NCBI GenBank assembly: GCA_900545495.1
Contig: UQZJ01000012.1
Span: forward strand, 17,765-81,764
Origin: an uncultured Eubacteriales bacterium
GTDB lineage: Bacteria; Bacillota; Clostridia; Oscillospirales; Oscillospiraceae
Length of the DNA stretch: 64,000 nucleotides
Direction: 5' to 3'
Shown here piece by piece: positions 34,257-43,084 of the stretch. How positions within the stretch are numbered: the first letter of the stretch is position 1; every line of letters starts with the position of its first letter. The translations under genes and the position numbers were made by a program. Below the pieces are notes generated by a model. It worked only from the letters and a program-made list of their open reading frames with translations. It ran no database searches and had not been told where the DNA came from.

Positions 34257-34717
34257 TTTTCGTTTCCCTCCATGAGTTCATGCAGCAGTCCCTGGCAGCC
34301 CGCCAGCACATCCTGCCAGGTTGCCTCGAAATCGCCGGTGTACCACGGGTCGGCAACATCGCCGGGGCGGTCGGTGTAGTCCATTAGAAGGCGGAGCTTG
34401 CCGTCCGGGTCGTCACCGCAGATGCGGTGCATATTCCGCAGATTCGCGCTGTCCATGCCGATCAGCAGATCGTATTCGTCGTAGTCCTGCTTCGTAAGCT
34501 GCCGCGCCGTGTGACCGCCGCAGGCGATTCCGTGCTCGGATAGCTTGCGCCGCGCCGGGGGATAGACCGGATTGCCAATCTCCTCCCGGCTGGTGGCCGC
34601 CGACTCGATACGGAATTGTGACGCCAGCCCCGCTTTCTTCACCAAGTCCTTCATCACGAACTCCGCCATCGGGCTGCGGCAGATATTGCCCAAGCAAACA
34701 AAGAGTATTTTTGTCAT
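34250..34717 (-). CDS. Low-molecular-weight protein tyrosine phosphatase
   Basis: 155 residues. The P-loop C8-LGNIC-R14-S and the general-acid loop DPWYTG are intact. It hydrolyses phosphotyrosine, or in some bacteria phosphoarginine, in the cytoplasm. Start at 34717. It ends 7 bp inside the DUF1016 gene. In tRNA-island context it may control kinases of the element or host; no tyrosine kinase is nearby. Confidence 0.9.
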   Translation of the reverse strand: MTKILFVCLGNICRSPMAEFVMKDLVKKAGLASQFRIESAATSREEIGNPVYPPARRKLSEHGIACGGHTARQLTKQDYDEYDLLIGMDSANLRNMHRICGDDPDGKLRLLMDYTDRPGDVADPWYTGDFEATWQDVLAGCQGLLHELMEGNEKC

Positions 34718-34932
34718 CGCACTCGCTCTCCTGAGATATTTCTTTTTTCTCAGTATAGCAGGAAACTGCCTGCGCGTCGAGAGAAGAATGCAGCCACGGC
34801 TTTCGCCGCGCATGGCACCGCCATCTGCCGTGTGGGTGCCCCCCAATGGCGGCGTCCCTGCCGAAGTTGTGATCTGTCGTGTGACGATGCTGTAGAGCAG
34901 TTCTCAAAAGTGAGAACTGCTCTACATACACT

Positions 34933-36807
34933 TCACTCCGTATAATACTGCGCCTGTGCGTTCCAGAGCGCGTAGTATTTGCCGCCCCGATCGGCGAGCA
35001 ATTCGGCGTGACTGCCCTGCTGGATGACCGCGCCCTCGTGGAACACGGCGATCTCGTCGCAGAATTTGCAGGAGGACAGGCGGTGGGAGATATAGATGGC
35101 AGTCTTATTGCCTGCGATCTCATCGAACTTGCTGTAGATCTCTGCCTCGGCGATGGGGTCCAGCGCCGCTGTTGGCTCGTCGAGGATGATAAAGGGCGCG
35201 TCCTTATAGAGTGCGCGGGCAATGGCGATCTTCTGCGCCTCGCCGCCGGAAACCTCGACACCGTCCTCGGAGAGATTTTTGTAAAGCATGGTGTCCAGAC
35301 CCTTTTCCATCGCTGCAAGACGGTCTGCGAAGCCTGCATCGATCAGAGCTTTCCTTGCCCGGTCACGGTCATATTCCATGCTGCCCGCCACATTCGCGCC
35401 CAAAGGCTGGCAGATGAGCTGGAAATCCTGAAATACCACGGAAAATATTCCCATGTAATCGTCATAGCGGTACTTGCGGATGTCGATGCCGTTGAGCAAA
35501 ATCTGCCCCTCCTGCGGGTCGTACAGGCGACACAGGAGCTTGATGAAGGTGGTCTTGCCGCTGCCGTTTTCGCCCACGATGGCAAGCCTTTTTCCGACCT
35601 TGAACCTCATATTCACATGGCGCAGCGCCCAGATGTCCGAGCCGGGATAACGGAAGGATACATCCCGAAACTCCACGTCATACTGACGATCCGACCTCTT
35701 TTCGGTGGTGAGACTCCCCTGATACATGGAATTGGGAATGTCGAGAAACGTATAGATGGCCTTGAGGAACTCAGCATTGGCCCGCATATGACTGACGGTG
35801 CTCAGTAGCAGGGCGGCGTTGCCGGAAAATGTGGTCACGGCGCTGACATACTGGGTCACGCTGCCGATGCCGAAGGCACCGCCCAGCGCCTTCAAGCATA
35901 CGAACACATACACAACGCCGGAGAGAACAGCGGATAGAGAGGCGGCCAGCGCCTTGCTCAGTCCCACAGTGGTCTGGGACGCCTTTGCCACGGGAGAGCC
36001 GACGCCGAAGATATTCACTGTGCGGACATAATGCTCCGCCAATTCGCTCTGGCGGTACATTCTGCGATCCATGTCTTTTTCCTTGTCCCCCGGCCGCATG
36101 AAAACGAAGTGGCTGAACACGCGATTGCCGAAGCATACCTGCTCTGCCAGCGTGTTCCAGGCAGAATAGGCTCTGCCGACCAGCGCCGGACCAAGGCAGG
36201 TAACGGCGGCAATCAGCAGAAGGATGCCCACAAGGAAAAGCGGGTGATTGAGAGCGGTCAATTTTCCCGCCGAGGTCGGGACTTGCCGGGTGAACAGGCT
36301 CACCGTCAAGGCGGCAGCCCCTAAAATGCCAGTGATGCCTTGGACTGCCTGCGTATAGTACAGCTTGAGATGGGCAAAGCCCCAACCGGACCAGTCGGCA
36401 TTCTGCCGGATCTGAGAGAACAGATCCCGTGTTTCCTGCCTGTCACAGTCGGCATAATCCATCCGCAGAAATTTCTCGGTATACAGAACTTCTTTCTGTC
36501 TGTCAAGCAGTTCGCTCCGGACATTTTTCCACCTCTCCAGCACGGCCTTGAGCAGCTCTGCCGCAGCACTGACCGCTACGATCCAAAGGACCCATTTGGC
36601 CAGAATCTCCGGTCTGCGAAGGGTGGATAGTTCATCGACAAGCCGGGCGGAGAGCCAGATGACCGCATAGGGCGATGCTGCCTCCACAGCAGCACAGAGG
36701 ATAAACGGCATAAAGCAGCCCGGTGCGATCCGGCGCATATCTCGTGCCGCCCGGCGGTGGATGGCAAAGGTCTCCCGCAGGCTCATGCCCTCAGCTTTCT
36801 TCTTCAT
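34933..36807 (-). CDS. ABC exporter half-transporter (permease-ATPase fusion), second subunit
   Basis: 624 residues. An N-terminal six-helix membrane domain is followed by an ATPase with Walker A GENGSGKTTF, signature VSGGEAQKIAIARAL, Walker B FIILDEPTAALD and H-loop YISHRL. Start at 36807, GGAGGTG upstream. It overlaps the preceding ABC gene by 17 bp, so the two are probably made together and form a heterodimer. The substrate is unknown; a peptide or drug is typical. Confidence 0.88.
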   Translation of the reverse strand: MKKKAEGMSLRETFAIHRRAARDMRRIAPGCFMPFILCAAVEAASPYAVIWLSARLVDELSTLRRPEILAKWVLWIVAVSAAAELLKAVLERWKNVRSELLDRQKEVLYTEKFLRMDYADCDRQETRDLFSQIRQNADWSGWGFAHLKLYYTQAVQGITGILGAAALTVSLFTRQVPTSAGKLTALNHPLFLVGILLLIAAVTCLGPALVGRAYSAWNTLAEQVCFGNRVFSHFVFMRPGDKEKDMDRRMYRQSELAEHYVRTVNIFGVGSPVAKASQTTVGLSKALAASLSAVLSGVVYVFVCLKALGGAFGIGSVTQYVSAVTTFSGNAALLLSTVSHMRANAEFLKAIYTFLDIPNSMYQGSLTTEKRSDRQYDVEFRDVSFRYPGSDIWALRHVNMRFKVGKRLAIVGENGSGKTTFIKLLCRLYDPQEGQILLNGIDIRKYRYDDYMGIFSVVFQDFQLICQPLGANVAGSMEYDRDRARKALIDAGFADRLAAMEKGLDTMLYKNLSEDGVEVSGGEAQKIAIARALYKDAPFIILDEPTAALDPIAEAEIYSKFDEIAGNKTAIYISHRLSSCKFCDEIAVFHEGAVIQQGSHAELLADRGGKYYALWNAQAQYYTE

Positions 36808-38614
36808 CCTGCACACCTCCTTCCTGATAATAGCGGCTCTGCACGGCAAATAGCTCCGCATAAGCACCGCCCTTTGCCAGTAACTCCTTGTGGGTACCCT
36901 CCTCGGCGATGCCGCCGTCTGCTATAAAGAGGATGCGGTCACAGAAGCGGGTGGACGCCAGCCGGTGGGAGATGAACACGGAGGTCTTACCCGCCGTCAT
37001 ATCGCTGTACTTTTGGTAAATATCGTTTTCCGCAATGGGATCCAGCGCCGCCGTAGGCTCGTCCAGAACGAGGATGGGCCCGTCCTTATAAAGCGCTCTC
37101 GCCAGCATCAGCCGCTGGGTCTGGCCGCCGGAGAGCTGTACGCCGTCCAGATACACCTCCCGGCCAAAGTGGGTATCCACCCCTTGGGGGAATTTGGCAA
37201 TAGTCTCTGTCAAGCCGGCCTGTGCAAGGCAGTGATCGACTTTTACTCTGTCGATATGCTCGGTGGTCTGGGCAACACATTCCGCAATGGTGGTATCCAA
37301 AATGGAAAACCCCTGAAATACAGCGGAAAACAGGCGGTAATACGCGCTGCGGTCAAATTCACGAATATCCTGCCCGTTTAGCAGCACGCGCCCCTCGGTG
37401 GGGTCGTAGAAGCCGCAAAGCAGCATAACCATGGTGGTCTTGCCCGCACCGTTCAAGCCCACCACCGCCAGCTTTTCGCCGGGATGGATGGTCAGGTCTA
37501 TGTGTCTGAGAATATCCCTCTCCGTGCCCGGATAGCGGAAGGACACGTTCTCCAGCCGCAGCTCATACCCGTCGGCTACGGGCGGCTGCACTCCGCCCTC
37601 AAACTGAAACGGCTCCGGAATGTTCAGATATTCCTGTATTTTGGACAGGTCGATGCTCTCCTTATGCAGTTGGCTGCACTGGGTCAGGATGCCGGTCACC
37701 CACGATGCAGCGCCGCTGACGGCGGTAAAGTAGAGCAAAAATGTCGATGCAGGCCAGCCATGTACCAGAGTTTGCCGAATCAGATACGCATACGCGATGC
37801 CGTTGCGAAGAAGCGTCAGCGCCATGTCAGCCACATTAGCCCAGAGATAAGTCCTTTCCCGGCGGGCGATGAAGGCGGAGAGTGCCTTCATGGATTTTTC
37901 CCGCAATTCCCGCAGCCAAGGGGCTAAACCAAAGACGCGGATGTCCTTGGCAAGCTGTATCTGCCGAGGCTGCGTCAGAAAATAGTGCAGTTCCTTGTCA
38001 TACTGTTCCCGTTCATCCCGGTGGCGGTACTCCCACTCACTGATGTAGTGGGAAACGAAGAAGTCTGCTGCGGCGGTCAGCACCACCAGCAGGATCAAAA
38101 AGCGGCTCAAGCGGGAGAACAGCAGCAGATATACGGCAAAGCCGCCGAGATTTGCCAGCAGCTCCGTCAGCGTTCGCCAAATATGCTCCGCCGCATCGTC
38201 GTTGCCGCTGGTGGCCCGCTGCGCCTGCTCCTCCAGCTTCAGAATTTTGGAGTCGTGGACATTTGGGTAGGAGGTCTCGCCGCTTTTCCGGGAGATCATG
38301 CGGATGATGGCACAGCGAACATCGATCTCACCGGGCATCCGGATGGCATCGCAATACGCCGCAGCCCCCTGTAAGAGAAGAAGTGCCGCTGTGAAAAATC
38401 CGATAGTTGTCAGCAACTCCCCCACGGGAACGCCCTGCTCCACCCTCGTAAGAATTTCCGGTGTGACATAGAGCTGCGCCAAATCCAACGCCACTTTGAT
38501 GGCCGCGACCACAACGCAAAGGAGCAGCACTCTCCTGCGCTTCTCCCAAGCGGTCCGCACCATAAAGCAGACATTTTGCCGGACGCTGTACTTCGGTTTT
38601 TCTCTGTGTTTCAT
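36791..38614 (-). CDS. ABC exporter half-transporter (permease-ATPase fusion), first subunit
   Basis: 607 residues with the same plan: six membrane helices, Walker A GLNGAGKTTMVM, signature LSGGQTQRLMLARAL, Walker B ILVLDEPTAALD and FISHRLAS. GAGGTG precedes the ATG. In some heterodimers one ATPase site is degenerate, but here both subunits keep the Glu after Walker B. It lies downstream of the LytTR/GHKL system, which may control it. Confidence 0.88.
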   Translation of the reverse strand: MKHREKPKYSVRQNVCFMVRTAWEKRRRVLLLCVVVAAIKVALDLAQLYVTPEILTRVEQGVPVGELLTTIGFFTAALLLLQGAAAYCDAIRMPGEIDVRCAIIRMISRKSGETSYPNVHDSKILKLEEQAQRATSGNDDAAEHIWRTLTELLANLGGFAVYLLLFSRLSRFLILLVVLTAAADFFVSHYISEWEYRHRDEREQYDKELHYFLTQPRQIQLAKDIRVFGLAPWLRELREKSMKALSAFIARRERTYLWANVADMALTLLRNGIAYAYLIRQTLVHGWPASTFLLYFTAVSGAASWVTGILTQCSQLHKESIDLSKIQEYLNIPEPFQFEGGVQPPVADGYELRLENVSFRYPGTERDILRHIDLTIHPGEKLAVVGLNGAGKTTMVMLLCGFYDPTEGRVLLNGQDIREFDRSAYYRLFSAVFQGFSILDTTIAECVAQTTEHIDRVKVDHCLAQAGLTETIAKFPQGVDTHFGREVYLDGVQLSGGQTQRLMLARALYKDGPILVLDEPTAALDPIAENDIYQKYSDMTAGKTSVFISHRLASTRFCDRILFIADGGIAEEGTHKELLAKGGAYAELFAVQSRYYQEGGVQDEEES

Positions 38615-38708
38615 GTCGTTTCACCTCACGCACATAGCATAGCAGAAAAAATCGCCCCCGGTTGATTCCGGGGACGAATCGCTTTTTCCGGGGGATGAAT
38701 TGCAGCTC

Positions 38709-39371
38709 TCACTCCTGCGGAAGCAGTATTTCAGTGGTGAATGCACCGTCCTCGCTGTTGCGGCTGATGTATCCGTCCAGCCGCTCCACGATGGCGTCGA
38801 TGCGAACAAGGCCAAAGCCATGCCCCTCGCCCTTGGTGCTGCGGAACAGCCCTCCCTCCTTCTGCATTTTCTTCCCGGCGGTAAAATTGGTGAAGGAGAT
38901 GTAGAGCTGGGTGTTTTTCATATCCATATAGACCCGGATGAGGCGCTTATCCTCCGGCAGCTTCATGCTGGCCTCAATGGCGTTGTCGAAGAGATTGCCG
39001 AGGATGCAGCAGAGATCGATCTCCGAGGACTTCAGCCGGACGGGGATGTGGGCATCCGCCACTACCTCGATGCCCTTTGCCTTTGCAAGGGAGATTTTGG
39101 AGTTCAAGATGGCGTCGGTCATGGGATTGCCGGTCTTGATGACCGTGTCCACGGTTTGCAGATCGGTGTCCAGCAGGTCGAGGTAGTTTTGGATGGCGTC
39201 CCAATCTCCCGCGGCAGCGTAAGCCTTCATGGTCTGAATATGGTTGCGGTAGTCATGCCGCCAGCCGCGGATCTGGCGGTACATATTGTCTACCTCCCGG
39301 TAATGCGTTTCGATCAGCTCCTGCTGATAGGAGGCGAGCTGCTTTTCGATTTTCTTTGCAAACAATTCCAT
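38709..39371 (-). CDS. Cytoplasmic GHKL-type histidine kinase without membrane sensor
   Basis: 220 residues. The phosphoacceptor His is in RGWRHDYRNHIQTM. The GHKL ATPase has ILGNLFDNAIEAS (N box) and GEGHGFGLVRIDAIVER (G box). AgrC/VirS-type kinases carry a six-helix sensor before this; here the protein starts with a short coiled coil and has no membrane helix. It could sense through a partner, or be a truncated form. It starts 5 bases after the response-regulator stop. Confidence 0.85.
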   Translation of the reverse strand: MELFAKKIEKQLASYQQELIETHYREVDNMYRQIRGWRHDYRNHIQTMKAYAAAGDWDAIQNYLDLLDTDLQTVDTVIKTGNPMTDAILNSKISLAKAKGIEVVADAHIPVRLKSSEIDLCCILGNLFDNAIEASMKLPEDKRLIRVYMDMKNTQLYISFTNFTAGKKMQKEGGLFRSTKGEGHGFGLVRIDAIVERLDGYISRNSEDGAFTTEILLPQE

Positions 39372-39376
39372 ACGCC

Positions 39377-40075
39377 TTACCTCATGTTGATAATGGCACG
39401 GTTGACGCCCTCATACGCGCCCCGCGGCAGCGGGATGGCGGTTCCGTCGCTCAGCCGGATCTCCGTCTTGGTGACGCGGCTGATCTGCGTCAGATTCACG
39501 AGCGCAGAGCGCCCCACGCGGTAGAAGCACTCGTCGAGCTGCTTTTCAAGCTCGCCCAATGTCATTTTCACCGTCACATCCGTTCGCGCGTGAACGGTCA
39601 CATAGTTGCCGAGCACATCTGCATATCGAATCTGATAAATCGGCACACGCACCATTTCTCCGCCGGCCTCGAAATGCAAGACCCGTTCGTTTTTTGTTAG
39701 CTTTTCCACGGCGCGGTCCAGCACCAACCGGAGCTTTTCTTCCTTCACGGGCTTCATCAGATAGTGGAGCGCTGCCACCTCGTAGCCCTCTGAAATATAA
39801 TCGGAGTAGCCGGTGATGAAAATGATCTGCACCGTGTCGTTGCTCTTGCGAAGCTCTTTTGCCATCGTGACGCCGTCCATCGCGCCCATTTCGATATCCA
39901 GCAGGAGAATGTCGTAGTCGCTTTCTTCTGCGTAGCGGAACAGGAAGCTCTCGGCGGAGGGAAAATCGTCGATATGCACCGTGTGACCGGCGGACGAAGC
40001 CCAGGCGCGCACCATATTCAAAACAAACTGTCTGTCCGCACCGGAGTCATCGCAGATTGCAATTTTGTACTTCAT
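39377..40075 (-). CDS. LytTR-family response regulator
   Basis: 232 residues. The receiver domain has the acidic pair in CDDSG, phospho-acceptor Asp in YDILLLDIEMGAMDG and Lys in YLMKPVKEEKL. The LytTR DNA-binding domain covers about 135-232 (VGRSALVNLTQISRVTKTEI). It pairs with the kinase that follows. The start at 40075 lies 125 bp downstream of repeat copy C, which supplies its promoter. Confidence 0.9.
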   Translation of the reverse strand: MKYKIAICDDSGADRQFVLNMVRAWASSAGHTVHIDDFPSAESFLFRYAEESDYDILLLDIEMGAMDGVTMAKELRKSNDTVQIIFITGYSDYISEGYEVAALHYLMKPVKEEKLRLVLDRAVEKLTKNERVLHFEAGGEMVRVPIYQIRYADVLGNYVTVHARTDVTVKMTLGELEKQLDECFYRVGRSALVNLTQISRVTKTEIRLSDGTAIPLPRGAYEGVNRAIINMR

Positions 40076-40163
40076 ACCCTCACCAACCCCATCTAAGCGA
40101 TAATCTGTAATAAGCATATTGTGACGCGGCACGGCATGGTGTCCGTCACCATCCCACCCACGT

Positions 40164-40250
40164 CCCATATCCGCTTGGCATCTGTCCTGTGATATTCTTA
40201 TTCTATCAAAAAAGCCGGAATAATCAAGTGGCGCGTCAAAGCCTCGACTG
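40164..40250 (-). repeat. Dispersed promoter repeat, copy C
   Basis: Shares CCCATATC, CTGTCCTG, GATATTCT, ATTCTATCAAAAAA, GAATAATCAAGTG and AGCCTCGACTG with copy B in the same order. The minus-strand promoter TTGATT (40222-40227), 16-bp spacer and TAGAAT (40200-40205) faces the LytTR gene. Confidence 0.75.
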
Positions 40251-40530
40251 TATTGATCTTAATCGATGCAGTCATTTCTTACCATTTTCAAGGATAGGCA
40301 GCAGTATCCGTAAATAACCATACCTGTGTTCTGAAGCAAAGCATACGCAAAATAGCAGGGCTATGATCGCTGCGTATCATTTATAAAACGCGATCATCTC
40401 AGCAACACTCACTTCGAAATTTCCAATACAAAATACGCTGCCAGCCCCAAATGTGTTAGAGCATAAGAGATAAATACGATAGCTATAAGTAACATCACCG
40501 TTGCAATGGCTCTGCATATTCGCTACCATG
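40251..40530. other. Intergenic region without recognised gene
   Basis: 280 AT-richer bases between repeat copy C and the end of ardA. I see no coding sequence with a ribosome site, no clear terminator and no repeat. Confidence 0.45.
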
Positions 40531-41565
40531 TTACATGCGCAGGAAACCGTCAAGGACAACCTCCTGCACTTCGTCCAGCGCCGACAGAAGCGCGGCGAGG
40601 TCATTGAGCTCGTTGAGACTGATCTCTAACCCGTCCAAATGGGGAGCGAGATACTCAAAGGCATAGTAGTCTTCGATCTCCATGTACAGGATATCGTCTG
40701 TCTGAAGGCGTACCTTGTCCAGCGCGTCCCACAACTCCCATGAAGAGACGGGCAAGTTCAGCTTGGCATATCTTTTCACAGCGTCGAGGTATTCCTCGTC
40801 AGCGGGGAGGACGAGGGTGTAGTCCGGCTTTCCATCGACACGCAGCGTCATACGGAGCATTTCATCCCTGCTCTCATCCCGCCAAGGCTCTACCGGCGAA
40901 AGGTAGCTGCGGTCGATCCCCATATCCGGCGTCAGCAAACTGCGGGCGTTGGGAACAAAGGCACTGTACCGAGCATAGTTGTACCCCTGTGGGTCAACAA
41001 GGAAACCGTCCTTTCCCTCAGCGTCAAGGATGAGCAGGCAGTGCCTGGCGTCATCATCGTGTCGGATGGAATTTTTGTTCTCTGCGATGAAATCATAGTC
41101 AGCCAGCAGTGCGCGGCTGAACTGTTGGAACCGCTGGCTTGGCAGCTCAATGACCTTACCGCTTTCAATGAGCTGCCGTGCGGTCCCCTTACCATCCAGC
41201 GCGTTCAGCTCATCCACGCTTGCGCTGCCGCCGTGCAGGTTCATGAGCTCCTTCAGCTCGAAAAGTTCCAGCTTGTGCGCCATCGCCTGAAACTGCGCGG
41301 CCTCGCCGGTGTCGAAGCTGTCCAACCGTTTGGCGAGGTAGTTCAGTTCCTCCACATTGACCGTGAGCATTTCCACTCGCTTGAGAACAGTGTAGAAGCT
41401 GTCGACCTCCTCCACCTTGCAGTCCGCCTTGACCGCGTCGCCGATCTCCAACGCCACCAACAGCTCCATGCAGTGTGCGTACTGGTCGCGGGGAATGGGG
41501 AACGGGATGGTCGCCACACCGTATTCCGGGTGGCTGGGGTTACTGAGAACCGCTTGAATCATCAT
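40531..41565 (-). CDS. ArdA-like antirestriction protein
   Basis: 344 residues, acidic, with VEELNYLAKRLDSFDTGEAA and SLNELNDLAALLSALDEVQE, the repeated pattern of ArdA proteins that mimic B-form DNA and block type I restriction enzymes. It is longer than classical ArdA (about 165) and resembles the larger versions on Firmicute elements. GGAGG precedes the ATG. It would protect the element on entry into a new host. Confidence 0.72.
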   Translation of the reverse strand: MMIQAVLSNPSHPEYGVATIPFPIPRDQYAHCMELLVALEIGDAVKADCKVEEVDSFYTVLKRVEMLTVNVEELNYLAKRLDSFDTGEAAQFQAMAHKLELFELKELMNLHGGSASVDELNALDGKGTARQLIESGKVIELPSQRFQQFSRALLADYDFIAENKNSIRHDDDARHCLLILDAEGKDGFLVDPQGYNYARYSAFVPNARSLLTPDMGIDRSYLSPVEPWRDESRDEMLRMTLRVDGKPDYTLVLPADEEYLDAVKRYAKLNLPVSSWELWDALDKVRLQTDDILYMEIEDYYAFEYLAPHLDGLEISLNELNDLAALLSALDEVQEVVLDGFLRM

Positions 41566-41773
41566 TTTTGTTTTCCTCCGATCCGTTGATTTTGTTCATT
41601 CTGGTCCGCAGGCAGGTCCCGTCCGCGCCCCAGCAGAGAAAACCGTGGCGGGGATAGGGGCAGTCCTTGCAATCCGGGGAATGGCTGCAAACAGGCTCCG
41701 GCAGCGGCTCCTGCTGAAAGCCGGGGAAGTGCGGAAGAATGAGTTTGAAGTGGATCGTGCCATGAATTTCCAT
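41540..41773 (-). CDS. Small Cys-rich hypothetical protein (77 aa)
   Basis: 77 residues. The Cys/His motif CSHSPDCKDCPYPRHGFLCW may bind zinc. Start at 41773 with AAGGAGG upstream. It overlaps the ardA start by 26 bp, so translation is coupled. The family is common beside ardA in such elements but I cannot name it. Confidence 0.65.
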   Translation of the reverse strand: MEIHGTIHFKLILPHFPGFQQEPLPEPVCSHSPDCKDCPYPRHGFLCWGADGTCLRTRMNKINGSEENKNDDSSGSQ

Positions 41774-41832
41774 CGTCTTTTCCTCCTTAAACCAAAAAAT
41801 GCCGGACATCTCTGTCCGGCCTGCGTGGATAC

Positions 41833-42510
41833 TTATTTCATTGTCATGGTGCTCTGTTCCGGTGCGTCTCGCTGCCGCAGAGCATCCGTGGGCAGCAGTC
41901 CGCCGACCTGCTCCATCAACTCCGCCAGTTCCCGATCCCGTCCAAACGAAAGGCTTTCATCCTGTTCACGGACAAACCTTAGCGCACGGTAGATCTCCGC
42001 AAGCTGCTCCGGCTCAAAAAGGGCGTCTTTTGGAACAAGCCCGCTGCGCACGGTAAAGTCACGTTTAGCGGCTTCGTAGTCGCCCTGAAAATAGTGTCCG
42101 TGATGGACGCCTTTGCGGTCGAAGTCCCACTCCCAAGTCACGAATTGGACGCCCCGCTCGGTGGGGTGGCCCGCCAGCACTGCGTCACCGAAGTCAGCAA
42201 GGATGCGGTAGTCACCAGTGAGATCGGTCGCCTTGAGCCGCGGGGCAGTTTCCAGAATCGCCATGTATTCTGAAGTCATTTTAGCAGTGTCGATCACCGC
42301 CTGCAAAGTGTCCTGCGCGCCGAGGGCATCGACACGCTCCTGCCGGTACAGCACGCTGCCTTTGCCGGAGATACGGCAGAGGTCGCTGCCGTTCCATTTG
42401 ACGGGGAGCTGCTGATCCTCCGCAGGCATGGTTTCAAAATCCATGCGGCGAAGGCGGATACTGGTCTCTTCGAGGTAACGGAGCTGTGCCGTTTCATTTT
42501 GACTGTCCAT
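41833..42510 (-). CDS. Mobile-element hypothetical protein (225 aa)
   Basis: 225 residues, soluble, acidic. It contains WNGSDLCRISGKGSVLYRQE and FVTWEWDFDRKGVHHGHYF. I do not recognise a domain. AGGAGG lies 9 bases before the ATG. First gene of the operon with the 77-aa protein and ardA, so a role in establishment after transfer is plausible but unproven. Confidence 0.65.
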   Translation of the reverse strand: MDSQNETAQLRYLEETSIRLRRMDFETMPAEDQQLPVKWNGSDLCRISGKGSVLYRQERVDALGAQDTLQAVIDTAKMTSEYMAILETAPRLKATDLTGDYRILADFGDAVLAGHPTERGVQFVTWEWDFDRKGVHHGHYFQGDYEAAKRDFTVRSGLVPKDALFEPEQLAEIYRALRFVREQDESLSFGRDRELAELMEQVGGLLPTDALRQRDAPEQSTMTMK

Positions 42511-42806
42511 TTTGTGTTCCTCCTGCAAAAAAATAAGCCGGAGCATCCTAAAAATGCTCCGGCCGGTTGACGGATTAAGTTGTGAAATGAAAAAGGGCGC
42601 CTATTTGATGGCTTCGACGAAACCAACAAACAGACGCCTGAAAGATCGTATGAAATTTTGAAGAAAAAACGCTCTATTCTGCGCCCGCAAAAAGGGCGCT
42701 TCTCAGAATTTTGCCTTCAAGTCTATGAAAAGGGAGTTCGAATCCCCCCGATTACCAAAATAACGCGAAAATATCTTTTTTCCTGAGTGCAAAATTTGAA
42801 ATAAAA
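42511..42806. other. Leader region of the ardA operon with a tRNA-like scrap
   Basis: About 300 bases without a gene. At 42,735-42,757 the plus strand reads GAGTTCGAATCC and ends ATTACCA, like the T arm and CCA end of a tRNA, but no cloverleaf can be built upstream. It may be a relic of another tRNA-targeting event. Confidence 0.35.
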
Positions 42807-42868
42807 AAGGCGGCAACCCTTTGGTATTCTAAGCGTTGCGCTTAAAATATCCGAATTGTTGCCACCTT
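42807..42868 (-). terminator. Terminator of the element-borne tRNA-Arg
   Basis: On the minus strand AAGGTGGCAAC pairs with GTTGCCGCCTT across a 40-base loop that contains a smaller hairpin, and a T-run follows. It is unrelated to the terminator of the host tRNA half at 21,650, which shows that this tRNA is a separate transcription unit end. Confidence 0.65.
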
Positions 42869-42869
42869 G

Positions 42870-42946
42870 TGGTACGCCCGACTGGATTCGAACCAGCGGC
42901 CTACAGAGTCGGAGTCTGTCACTCTATCCAACTGAGCTACGGGCGC
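42870..42946 (-). tRNA. tRNA-Arg(CCG), intact, carried by the element
   Basis: A complete cloverleaf on the minus strand: acceptor GCGCCCG/CGGGCGT, D arm GCTC/GAGT, anticodon stem ACAGA/TCTGT with loop CTCCGAC (anticodon CCG, reading CGG), T arm GCTGG/CCAGT, discriminator A and encoded CCA. It differs from the split host gene in the anticodon stem (TTAGA/TCTAA there), so it is not the reconstituted host gene. The 12 bases before it (ACAACCAAATAT on its strand) are shared with the host gene leader. It should replace the decoding function lost by insertion. Confidence 0.92.
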
Positions 42947-42970
42947 ATATTTGGTTGTGGGTTTCTGCAA

Positions 42971-42989
42971 TAGTCGTCAAATAGTAGTC
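42971..42989. repeat. Right copy of the 19-base end motif
   Basis: TAGTCGTCAAATAGTAGTC, one base different from 21,845-21,863 and in the same orientation. It lies 88 bp inside the right core. Confidence 0.65.
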
Positions 42990-43076
42990 AACGACTACCT
43001 ATTTTTCCTCTGCCGTTCCCGCAAGCGCAGGTGTGGCAAGGCTTTGCGCCATATCTCAACTGGAGACGCCTGAAAT

Positions 43077-43084
43077 GTCGGAGT
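43077..43084. repeat. Right attachment core GTCGGAGT
   Basis: Identical to 21,714-21,721. The element lies to its left and the tRNA 5' half to its right. Confidence 0.85.

Larger units (their letters stand above)
21714..43084. mobile_element. 21.4-kb integrative element inserted in the anticodon loop of tRNA-Arg(CCG)
   Basis: The boundaries are the 8-bp direct repeat GTCGGAGT at both ends, each joined to one half of the same tRNA gene. A 19-base near-identical motif lies 124 bp inside the left end and 88 bp inside the right end. The contents are mobile-type genes (RepA-like ATPase, MobC, relaxase, two integrases, ArdA, DUF6076, sigma-like factor) plus cargo: toxin-antitoxin, hcp, DUF1016 remnant, phosphatase, ABC exporters and two-component system. 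It also carries a complete tRNA-Arg(CCG). Integrases lie in the middle rather than at an end, so the element may be composite. It encodes no conjugation pore and would depend on a helper for transfer. Confidence 0.85.

Noticed and set aside
42728..42760. A tRNA suggested by GAGTTCGAATCC and ATTACCA
   Set aside because: Only a T-arm-like piece. One mismatch in the stem, and no D or anticodon arm upstream.
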